Below are positions 1-5,309 of a stretch of 6,925 bases of DNA, piece after piece. The DNA lies in NCBI GenBank assembly GCA_002375205.1, contig DFLL01000007.1, forward strand, positions 1 to 6,925, given 5' to 3'. This stretch comes from Caryophanales bacterium UBA3620 (GTDB taxonomy: Bacteria > Bacillota_I > Bacilli_A > RF39 > UBA660). The notes beneath the pieces were generated by a model, which did not search any database, had not been told where the DNA came from, and worked only from the letters and a program-made list of their open reading frames with translations. How positions within the stretch are numbered: position 1 is the first letter of the stretch; the number at the start of each line of letters is the position of its first letter. The translations under genes and the position numbers were made by a program.

Positions 1-40
1 AATCCCAAAACTATTTTACACCATCCCTATTTCTTAAATA

Positions 41-69
41 TTGCAAATTATATAGTATTATGTTATAAT
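41..69 (+). promoter_or_regulatory. Sigma-A-like promoter of the 699-aa gene
   Basis: The -35 element TTGCAA (41-46) is separated by 17 bases from a perfect -10 TATAAT (64-69). TG at 61-62 adds an extended -10. Transcription would start near 76, giving a leader of about 18 bases. The ribosome site AGGGGGAA (83-90) lies just before the ATG at 95. No leader structure fits in this space, so the gene looks constitutively promoted. Confidence 0.8.
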
Positions 70-94
70 ATACAGCACTTTTAGGGGGAATATT

Positions 95-2194
95 ATGATT
101 TTTAATTGGTTATTTAAAAGATTTAAAAAATTAAAAAATAAAAAAGCAGTAGCTCCTATTTTTGTTGATGTTCCAACTAGAGAAGATTTAATTAAAAATA
201 ATCAAACAGAAATGATTAAATTATTAGATCAATATAAAAAAGAATATAAAGAAAAATTGAATAAAAAATTACTATTTGGTGATATATCTTGTGAAAACTT
301 AAGTAAAAAGTATTTAGAAAATCAGGATATTATTATAAAACATATTATGAGTAATAATTATACAGGGATTAATGAAATACTTGCTAGTGGTAATACTGAA
401 GAATTATTAGAAGCAAAATTAGAATATTTAAAACTATATATTCTAAATGAAGAAAATAATAGATTACATAATGAAATGCTATTAAGATATATGGCATTAA
501 CTGAAATAAAGAAAAAGACATATTTTATAAGACCAACAGAAAGAAGAGCAATATCAAATGAATTAGATTTCTTATATAGTGGTTTAATTATCTGTAAATC
601 TAATAATTTTGCAACCAATGCTGCTTGTAAATTATATCTTATTCGTATGAATGAAATAAATAGATATATGAATAATTTGAGTAATGAAGAAAACGAATTA
701 TTAAATAATAGAAAAAAACTAGTAACTAAACTAGCTTGTACATTTATTAAAGATAAATATGATAAGGTATTAAGTAGTAATATGCATGATTTAGGTATAA
801 TTTCTTATTTAGAAATAGAACTAGAAAAATATTATTTAAGCCATAAAGAAGATTTTGAATTATGTAAGTTGGAAATACTGCCTAAACAAAATTCTGATAA
901 AGAAGATGCAAAACAGTTATTGAAACAAGTAGAAGACTTAGAAGCAAAATATTTATTATTAAATATGTTCAATAAATTAAGTGAAGACATGCTTTTAAAA
1001 CTATATGAAGCTAAATTTAATATTCTTACTAAGGATATTAATTGTTTAATAAGTAAAGACATGTTTTTAAAACTATATGAAGCTAAATTTAATATTCTTA
1101 CTAAGGATATTAATTGTTTTGGAGTACCAGTAATAAGTAAAGAAGACTATGGATATGAATATTATAAAAAAATAGTAGGAGAAAAAATTAATTTATTATT
1201 AAGCGATAACGATATATTTTCTAGCCAAAATAGATTTAATGTAATAAAAGATTATTTTATAAATGCTGATGAAACACTTAACAATATAGAGAAATTATCT
1301 ATATTATTATTATTTGATAAAGTAAATGGATTTAAAGATTTATTAAATAATACATTAATCAAAAAAAATGATTTAAAGACTATATCATTATTTAGTAAGG
1401 CTATATCATTAAATAATGATAATAATTATTTGTCATATTATGAGAGTATATTTAATGATGTTAATTCTTACGGTATTGAATGGAGTGAATATATTTCACT
1501 TCGATCAATTTTAGAAATTATATGGCGCAAAGAATATCCTAATGAAAGCTCATTAATTCATTTATATCGCTTATCAAATTTAGCATATTCTTCTAATCAA
1601 TTACCTGATGGAATAATAAAATTTGCACCTACTGATTCTGATAAAGATTGGCAAGATATTTTAGGATCACTTAGTATTGAAATTAAGTTGCCTAGAACAA
1701 TAAAAGAGTTTGACGGTAGTGATATTGGAGCCTACTATGTTACTGAACTACCATATGGAATAGAAAAAATTGTATTTAATACTAATCAGGATATTCCTCC
1801 AATTCCACCAACTGTAAACGAGATAAAATTATGTCCTAGAATAAACGATAAATGTGTTATTTTAACCTTTTTAGGCTTTAAAAATTCTAGATTTTTGAGA
1901 AAACGAGAAGATTTTATACAGTTGGTATATACATTACATTATTACAATATTCCTATTAAATTTCGATTAGAAAATGTAGGAGAGATAAGAGAATTTTTAT
2001 TGGATAATATAAATGATCTTTGTATTATATTTAATGAACCAGGGGATCTTTGGACTGTTGAATATGATTGTTACGTGAAAGAAAAATATTCTGAGGAAAT
2101 AGCCCGTAATCTTAATTATGGTATAGATAAAAATCAAACTGAAAATAAACAAAAAATTAAGGGAAAAAATATTAAAACTGTATTTGCAGAATAA
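95..2194 (+). CDS. Large protein of unknown function with an internal tandem duplication and LRR-like C-terminal repeats
   Basis: I do not recognise this 699-residue protein. It starts at an ATG with a good ribosome site (AGGGGGAA) and has its own promoter. Residues 1-20 have a short hydrophobic stretch followed by many lysines (WLFKRFKKLKNKK). This is too short and basic for a confident membrane span or cleavable signal peptide, so the protein is probably cytoplasmic or peripherally attached. Residues 30-500 are rich in Lys, Asn, Glu, Leu and Ile and look mostly helical. Residues 295-318 are repeated almost exactly at 319-342. From about 510 the character changes to more Pro and beta-like sequence. 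Four short repeats with the pattern [LI]-P-x-[TG]-[IV]-x-x-[FI] begin at 513, 532, 552 and 570, about 19 residues apart, which resembles a degenerate leucine-rich repeat. The tail from about 670 is Lys/Asn-rich and probably disordered. No catalytic motif is visible. The gene stands alone, with its own promoter and a terminator downstream. It could be a lineage-specific scaffold or interaction protein. The reading frame is certain; the function is not. Confidence 0.85.
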   Translation: MIFNWLFKRFKKLKNKKAVAPIFVDVPTREDLIKNNQTEMIKLLDQYKKEYKEKLNKKLLFGDISCENLSKKYLENQDIIIKHIMSNNYTGINEILASGNTEELLEAKLEYLKLYILNEENNRLHNEMLLRYMALTEIKKKTYFIRPTERRAISNELDFLYSGLIICKSNNFATNAACKLYLIRMNEINRYMNNLSNEENELLNNRKKLVTKLACTFIKDKYDKVLSSNMHDLGIISYLEIELEKYYLSHKEDFELCKLEILPKQNSDKEDAKQLLKQVEDLEAKYLLLNMFNKLSEDMLLKLYEAKFNILTKDINCLISKDMFLKLYEAKFNILTKDINCFGVPVISKEDYGYEYYKKIVGEKINLLLSDNDIFSSQNRFNVIKDYFINADETLNNIEKLSILLLFDKVNGFKDLLNNTLIKKNDLKTISLFSKAISLNNDNNYLSYYESIFNDVNSYGIEWSEYISLRSILEIIWRKEYPNESSLIHLYRLSNLAYSSNQLPDGIIKFAPTDSDKDWQDILGSLSIEIKLPRTIKEFDGSDIGAYYVTELPYGIEKIVFNTNQDIPPIPPTVNEIKLCPRINDKCVILTFLGFKNSRFLRKREDFIQLVYTLHYYNIPIKFRLENVGEIREFLLDNINDLCIIFNEPGDLWTVEYDCYVKEKYSEEIARNLNYGIDKNQTENKQKIKGKNIKTVFAE
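976..1119 (+). repeat. Two in-frame tandem copies of a 72-base unit
   Basis: Copy 1 covers 976-1047 and copy 2 covers 1048-1119. They differ at three positions by my comparison (977/1049, 983/1055, 992/1064). The last 55 bases of each copy (993-1047 and 1065-1119) are identical. The unit is 24 codons, so the frame is kept and the protein repeats residues 295-318 as 319-342, with the shared core LKLYEAKFNILTKDINC. Near-identity at the DNA level, including synonymous positions, points to a recent duplication or to continuing homogenisation by slippage. It could also be an assembly artefact, although the three differences argue against a simple one. Confidence 0.95.
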
Positions 2195-2284
2195 TGTCAT
2201 GGGATAATTAAAATTACGATTATACATAATTATTAAGATAATTTGTTAATTAACAGAATATGTGACTTTTTAATTTGCAACATA

Positions 2285-2320
2285 GAAAAATCAGCTGCCT
2301 TTTTAGCAACTGAATTTTTC
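2285..2320. terminator. Probable bidirectional intrinsic terminator between the 699-aa gene and tRNA-Trp
   Basis: An imperfect hairpin pairs GAAAAATCAG with CTGAATTTTTC (one bulged A). Above it is a mismatch (2295/2309) and a TGC/GCA pair closing a loop of seven bases. A-rich and T-rich flanks lie on both sides, so an RNA of either strand ends in a U-rich tail. It is 90 bases after the stop of the plus-strand gene and 46 bases after the end of the minus-strand tRNA, the expected place for a shared terminator of convergent units. Confidence 0.65.
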
Positions 2321-2331
2321 TTATATTTAAA

Positions 2332-2355
2332 GTTCTAACTATCAAAAGTTAGAGC
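2332..2355. other. Short hairpin just 3' of tRNA-Trp
   Basis: GTTCTAACT (2332-2340) can pair with AGTTAGAGC (2347-2355), nine pairs including one G-U, around the loop ATCAAA. It lies 11 bases beyond the CCA end of tRNA-Trp and before the stronger terminator hairpin. On the minus strand it is followed by a weak U-rich stretch (TTTAAATAT). It may be a first, weak terminator or a structure in the tRNA trailer that guides 3' processing. The pairing is seen; the role is inferred. Confidence 0.45.
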
Positions 2356-2366
2356 AGATTTCTAAA

Positions 2367-2440
2367 TGGCAGGGGATGAGAGAATCGAACTCCCAACAGT
2401 GGTTTTGGAGACCATTATTATACCATTTAACTAATCCCCT
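2367..2440 (-). tRNA. tRNA-Trp (anticodon CCA)
   Basis: Read on the minus strand, the full cloverleaf can be drawn. The acceptor AGGGGAT pairs with ATCCCCT. The D arm has GTTA/TAAT. The anticodon stem-loop has loop CTCCAAA with anticodon CCA. There is a four-base variable loop, and a T arm GGGAG-TTCGATT-CTCTC. The discriminator is G73, as usual for bacterial tRNA-Trp, and the 3' CCA is encoded. The outermost anticodon-stem pair is an A-C mismatch (A27-C43), a minor oddity. The anticodon CCA reads only UGG, which fits the absence of TGA codons in the genes here. It has its own promoter (2452-2480) and diverges from hisS. Confidence 0.95.
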
Positions 2441-2451
2441 AAGACATATTA

Positions 2452-2480
2452 ATTTTATAATATTTTATGTATAATGTCAA
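2452..2480 (-). promoter_or_regulatory. Promoter of tRNA-Trp
   Basis: On the minus strand a perfect -35 TTGACA (2480-2475) is followed after 17 bases by the -10 TAAAAT (2457-2452, five of six consensus bases). The first base of the mature tRNA is 11 bases further on, so the 5' leader removed by RNase P would be only a few bases long. Confidence 0.85.
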
Positions 2481-2498
2481 TAAATTAGATGTAAATAA

Positions 2499-2527
2499 TT
2501 GACTTTTTATTAATTATAACGTAAAAT
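2499..2527 (+). promoter_or_regulatory. Promoter of hisS
   Basis: TTGACT (2499-2504) and TAAAAT (2522-2527) are separated by 17 bases. The predicted start of transcription is near 2534, which leaves about 18 bases before the hisS ATG at 2552. The -10 is the same hexamer as in the divergent tRNA-Trp promoter; the two -35 elements are 18 bases apart. The short leader leaves no room for the histidine T-box that regulates hisS in many Firmicutes. Confidence 0.8.
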
Positions 2528-2551
2528 TTAGTTGTGAGAAAGAGGTGTATT

Positions 2552-3859
2552 ATGAATAAAGTTGAGCCTAGAACACTACCTGGATTTATGGAATTATATC
2601 CTAATGAGCAGATAGTATTTAATAATATAAAGAAAGTAATTGAGGAGACATATCAAAGTTATGGATTTTATCCATTAGATACTCCAGTAATTGAGTCATC
2701 TGATGTATTACTAGCTAAAGCAGGAGGAGAGACAGAAAAACAAATATATCGTTTTACTAAGGGAGATAATGATTTATCACTTAGATTTGATTTAACGGTA
2801 CCTTTAGCTAAATATGTTGCTAAAAGATATAATGAACTTACTTTTCCATTTAAAAGATATCAAATAGGTAAAGTATATCGTGGAGAAAGACCACAAAAGG
2901 GAAGATTTAGAGAGTTTTATCAATGCGATATCGATGTTATCGGAGATGAATCATTATCAATTATGTTTGATGCTGAAATGCCTAGTATTATCTATGATAT
3001 CTTTAAAAAACTAAATATAGGAGACTTTGTAATTAGAATAAACAATCGTAAAGTACTAGGAGGCTTCTTTGAATATCTAGAATTAACTGATAAAATAACT
3101 GATATTTTAAGAATAATAGATAAATTAGAAAAGATAGGTACGGATAAAGTAATTAGTCTTCTAGAAGAATTATCTATTCCTAAAGATAAGATAGATAAAA
3201 TAATTAACTTTATAAATGTTAAAGGAACTAATAATGAAAAGATAAAATCTTTAAAAGATATGAATATTAATAATGATAACTTTATAACTGGTTTAAATGA
3301 ATTAGAAACAGTTATTAATACAATGAAGTTAATGGAAATAAATGAAGATAATTTTGAAATCGATTTAACAATAGCTAGGGGACTTGATTATTATACTGGT
3401 ACGGTATATGAAACTATATTAAAAGATTATCCAGGAATAGGAAGCGTTTGCTCGGGTGGTAGATATGATGATCTAGCGGGCTTCTATACTGATAAAAAAT
3501 TACCCGGAGTAGGTATATCTATTGGACTTACTAGGTTATTTGATCAGTTACTTGATAATAATATTATAAATATAAATGAAGCATCTATTACCGATATGCT
3601 TATTATACCTTTCTGTGAAGACTATGAATATATCTTCAAAGTATATAATACGCTAAAGAAAAATAATATCAAAGTAGATATCTGTTATATGGATAAAGGC
3701 TTTAAACAAAAAATGAAATATGCTAATAAAATAAATGCTAAGTATGTTATTCTAATAGGAGAAGATGAAATAAAAGAAAATGTTATATCACTTAAAAATA
3801 TGGTAACAGGAGAGCAAGAAAAACTAACTATTGAAGAGTTATTAGAAAGGAAACTATAA
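2552..3859 (+). CDS. hisS: Histidyl-tRNA synthetase
   Basis: The cytoplasmic class II enzyme joins histidine to tRNA-His using ATP. I chose the ATG at 2552 (435 residues) because GAGGTG lies just before it and the protein then begins MNKVEPRTLPGF, as family members do. An in-frame GTG at 2534 coincides with the predicted transcription start and is unlikely to be used. Visible motifs: motif 2 around residues 110-131 (RGERPQKGRFREFYQCDID), HisA at 276-283 (RGLDYYTG), HisB at 297-308 (GSVCSGGRYDDL), and motif 3 at 319-329 (GVGISIGLTRL) with its conserved Arg328. Residues from about 345 to the end form the anticodon-binding alpha/beta domain. The length is normal for the bacterial family and no key residue is missing. 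The gene is alone in its transcript; in many Firmicutes aspS follows hisS, but here tRNA-His follows. Confidence 0.97.
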   Translation: MNKVEPRTLPGFMELYPNEQIVFNNIKKVIEETYQSYGFYPLDTPVIESSDVLLAKAGGETEKQIYRFTKGDNDLSLRFDLTVPLAKYVAKRYNELTFPFKRYQIGKVYRGERPQKGRFREFYQCDIDVIGDESLSIMFDAEMPSIIYDIFKKLNIGDFVIRINNRKVLGGFFEYLELTDKITDILRIIDKLEKIGTDKVISLLEELSIPKDKIDKIINFINVKGTNNEKIKSLKDMNINNDNFITGLNELETVINTMKLMEINEDNFEIDLTIARGLDYYTGTVYETILKDYPGIGSVCSGGRYDDLAGFYTDKKLPGVGISIGLTRLFDQLLDNNIININEASITDMLIIPFCEDYEYIFKVYNTLKKNNIKVDICYMDKGFKQKMKYANKINAKYVILIGEDEIKENVISLKNMVTGEQEKLTIEELLERKL

Positions 3860-3880
3860 TATTAGTTTCTTTCTTTATTT
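3845..3880 (+). terminator. Intrinsic terminator overlapping the hisS stop codon
   Basis: The strand from 3845 to 3856 (GAAAGGAAACTA) pairs with 3863-3873 (TAGTTTCTTTC), with a single bulged G and a six-base loop (TAATAT). TTTATTT follows. The hairpin begins in the last codons of hisS and contains its TAA. It should separate hisS transcription from tRNA-His, which has its own promoter. The stem is AU-rich, so termination may be partial. Confidence 0.65.
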
Positions 3881-3917
3881 ATAAGGTTTTATATAATAAT
3901 AAATTAGCAAAATACTA

Positions 3918-3946
3918 TTGACTAATAAAGAAAATTATGATAGAAT
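3918..3946 (+). promoter_or_regulatory. Promoter of tRNA-His
   Basis: TTGACT (3918-3923) and TAGAAT (3941-3946) have a 17-base spacer. Transcription would begin near 3953, about seven bases before the tRNA. It is the nearest clear promoter upstream of the 87-aa gene and possibly of the T-box operon. Confidence 0.8.
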
Positions 3947-3959
3947 TTATTTTGTCAAT

Positions 3960-4036
3960 GGCGGAATTGGTGAAGTGGTTAACACGGTGGATTGTGGTTC
4001 CATTATGCGTGGGTTCGATTCCCACATTCCGCCCCA
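3960..4036 (+). tRNA. tRNA-His (anticodon GTG)
   Basis: The acceptor GCGGAAT pairs with ATTCCGC. The anticodon loop TTGTGGT carries GTG, and the T arm is GTGGG-TTCGATT-CCCAC. An extra G at 3960 (G-1) faces C73 at 4033, the identity element read by histidyl-tRNA synthetase. The CCA end is encoded (4034-4036). The gene lies 100 bases after hisS, so the enzyme and its substrate tRNA are neighbours. Confidence 0.97.
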
Positions 4037-4056
4037 TTTTTATTTAGGAGATTATT

Positions 4057-4320
4057 ATGGAATTTAAAGAATTTTCAGAGCATAATAATCCTGAAGAAAA
4101 GGATTATGACATAATTAGTTCTAGAAATGATGATGGGATTCAATATAAAAGCCCAGCATGGTATGGAAGACTTTTACTAGATTTGACTGGTTTTGTTGAA
4201 GATATAAATGATGAAGACATGATGAATGATTTTGGTATTACTGTATATGAATATGAGCATCCAACAAAAGAAGTAGTTGATAAAGTAAGAAAACATTTGC
4301 AAAATAAAAGACATAGATAA
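4057..4320 (+). CDS. Small acidic protein of unknown function (87 aa)
   Basis: I do not recognise this protein. The ATG at 4057 follows AGGAG (4046-4050) at six bases. The N-terminal third is acidic and polar. The centre holds a more hydrophobic stretch, WYGRLLLDLTGFVEDI (residues 35-50). Next comes an acidic turn (NDEDMMNDFG) and a basic helix-like end (VVDKVRKHLQNKRHR). There is no signal peptide or membrane span, so it is probably cytoplasmic. It begins 20 bases after the CCA of tRNA-His with no terminator between, so it is likely made from a tRNA-mRNA transcript from the promoter at 3918. The T-box leader begins right after its stop. The good ribosome site and codon use like its neighbours support a real gene. 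Confidence 0.75.
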   Translation: MEFKEFSEHNNPEEKDYDIISSRNDDGIQYKSPAWYGRLLLDLTGFVEDINDEDMMNDFGITVYEYEHPTKEVVDKVRKHLQNKRHR

Positions 4321-4329
4321 TTATAAAAT

Positions 4330-4522
4330 GTAGAAAAGGACATGACTTATATAAATATTATATAGAGAGTTACTGGTTGGTGAAAAGTAATTAATAAATA
4401 TATTAGTTTCTACCTCGGAGTGAAATTTAATAAATTTCCGGTGAATAACCGTTATCAAAATTAAGTAAAATAAAAGGATGGTACCGTCTTATAAGACTCC
4501 TTAAGTGCACCATTCTTTTTTT
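4330..4522 (+). promoter_or_regulatory. T-box riboswitch, probably sensing tRNA-Ser
   Basis: T-box leaders bind uncharged tRNA through a specifier codon and let transcription continue when the cognate amino acid is scarce. Stem I shows the AGAGAG bulge (4364-4369), the distal helix AGTTACT/AGTAATT (4368-4374 with 4386-4392) and the conserved distal loop GGTTGGTG (4375-4382). Its base can pair AGG (4337-4339) with CCT (4413-4415). Just before the latter, TCT (4409-4411) followed by A is the best specifier candidate, reading Ser. No Cys codon is present in this arm, but TTC and TAC overlap the same place. A hairpin follows (GAAATTT/AAATTTC, 4422-4438), then CGGT/ACCG (4439-4451). The antiterminator is AAGGA (4474-4478) with TCCTT (4498-4502) around the bulge TGGTACC (4479-4485), which pairs with the tRNA end. 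The presence of serS downstream supports the Ser reading. Confidence 0.92.
4476..4522 (+). terminator. Regulated terminator of the T-box
   Basis: GGATGGT (4476-4482) pairs with ACCATTC (4509-4515, one G-U) and seven T follow (4516-4522). The 5' arm includes bases of the antiterminator bulge, so the two folds exclude each other, as expected of a T-box switch. In the terminator form all downstream genes from 4540 on would be silenced. Confidence 0.88.
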
Positions 4523-4539
4523 CATTAGGAGGCTCTTTT

Positions 4540-5049
4540 ATGGATAATCTAAGTAAATATGAAGAAGATAAAGTTAAATCAATTAAATGTGAATATGATA
4601 AAGCCTTATATTTAGTATCCCGCTTATTTAAAAATATTAAAGATAAAGCTGGAGAACCATATATTAATCATTTAATAAGAGTAAGTATTGGTGTCGAAGG
4701 AAAAGATACTAAAGTCGCCGCTCTTCTCCATGATGTAGTAGAAGATATACCTGGTATGAGTTTTAATTATTTAAAAGAATTAGGTTTTAATGATAATGTT
4801 TTAGAAGTAGTTAAAATAGTTACTAAAGATAAAAGAAATAAAATACCATATCATGATGAAATAACGAGAGTATTAACTAGTAATAATATTGAAGCTATTA
4901 AATTAAAATATGCTGATATGTCAGATAACTATAATAGTGAGAGATTAAAATTATTAGAGGAAGAAACAAAAATAAGATTAGAAAATAAGTATCAAGATGA
5001 AATAATAAGAATAAAAAATTATTTGGAGGGATACTATGAGAGAAATTAA
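4540..5049 (+). CDS. HD-domain phosphohydrolase of the RelA/SpoT hydrolase type (possible small alarmone hydrolase)
   Basis: This 169-residue protein consists of a single HD domain resembling the (p)ppGpp-hydrolase half of RelA/SpoT enzymes. The metal-binding residues can be placed: His44 in AGEPYINH, His64-Asp65 and Glu68-Asp69 in ALLHDVVED, and Asp126 with Asn130 in KYADMSDN. These correspond to the H, HD, ED and D-x3-N motifs of Rel. No synthetase, TGS or ACT domain is present, and the length matches stand-alone MESH1-like hydrolases. By family it would remove the 3' pyrophosphate of (p)ppGpp with Mn2+ in the cytoplasm. Similar small HD proteins have unproven substrates, so another nucleotide is possible. 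TAGGAGG (4526-4532) precedes the ATG by seven bases. It is the first gene under the T-box, its end overlaps the next gene by 14 bases, and serS is third. Confidence 0.85.
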   Translation: MDNLSKYEEDKVKSIKCEYDKALYLVSRLFKNIKDKAGEPYINHLIRVSIGVEGKDTKVAALLHDVVEDIPGMSFNYLKELGFNDNVLEVVKIVTKDKRNKIPYHDEITRVLTSNNIEAIKLKYADMSDNYNSERLKLLEEETKIRLENKYQDEIIRIKNYLEGYYERN

Positions 5050-5293
5050 ATTAAATACTATTTATAGACACTTTAAAGGAGATAATTATTTAGTAATGGA
5101 TGTTGTCATAGACTCCGAAACTAATAAAGAAATGGTATTATATAAAGGATTATATGGAAACTTACCTTGTTATGTAAGACCATTAGATATGTTTTTATCC
5201 GAAGTAGATCATGATAAATATCCAGAAATAGAGCAAAAATATCGCTTTGAAGAAATAACTATTGATAGTCTAAAAAAAGTATTAAATAAATAA
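5036..5293 (+). CDS. DUF1653 family protein
   Basis: The 85-residue protein matches the small DUF1653 family, which has no established function. Family hallmarks are YRHFKG (residues 10-15), a YKGLYG segment at 36-41 and VRPLDMFLSEVD at 47-58. These form a compact, probably beta-rich domain. The last 25 residues are more variable and helical. The ATG at 5036 lies inside the end of the HD gene, with its ribosome site GGAGGG (5025-5030) also inside that gene; the 14-base overlap suggests translational coupling. Neighbours indicate co-expression with the HD hydrolase and serS under the T-box. Family identification is from motif memory, and no biochemical role can be stated. Confidence 0.88.
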   Translation: MREIKLNTIYRHFKGDNYLVMDVVIDSETNKEMVLYKGLYGNLPCYVRPLDMFLSEVDHDKYPEIEQKYRFEEITIDSLKKVLNK

Positions 5294-5309
5294 ATAAAGG
5301 AGAATAATT

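Noticed and set aside
358..1062. Two minus-strand open frames (358-618 and 832-1062) inside the 699-aa gene
   Set aside because: Low-complexity Ser/Leu/Phe/Asn products opposite a long coding frame, with no ribosome site or promoter; shadows of AT-rich coding DNA.
1997..2227. Minus-strand open frame at the end of the 699-aa gene
   Set aside because: The hydrophobic Phe/Ile-rich product is what an antisense reading of Lys/Asn-rich code gives; no start signals.
2242..2255. Palindrome GTTAATTAAC in the intergenic region as an operator
   Set aside because: AT-rich palindromes are expected by chance here and no promoter is adjacent.
2534..2551. An upstream in-frame GTG start for hisS adding six residues
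   Set aside because: It coincides with the predicted transcription start and lacks a ribosome site; the ATG at 2552 has GAGGTG before it and gives the usual N-terminus.
4297..4327. Possible promoter for the T-box (TTGCAA, 19-base spacer, TATAAA)
   Set aside because: The spacer is too long and the -35 is imperfect in AT-rich sequence; too weak to list as a feature, though a weak promoter there is not excluded.
4140..4343. Minus-strand open frame over the 87-aa gene
   Set aside because: Antisense to a frame with a good ribosome site, and its start would lie in the T-box leader.
4330..4413. Pairing of GTAGAAA with TTTCTAC as the base of T-box stem I
   Set aside because: It would bury the likely specifier TCT; the AGG/CCT base pairing fits the usual layout better. 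It may be an alternative fold.
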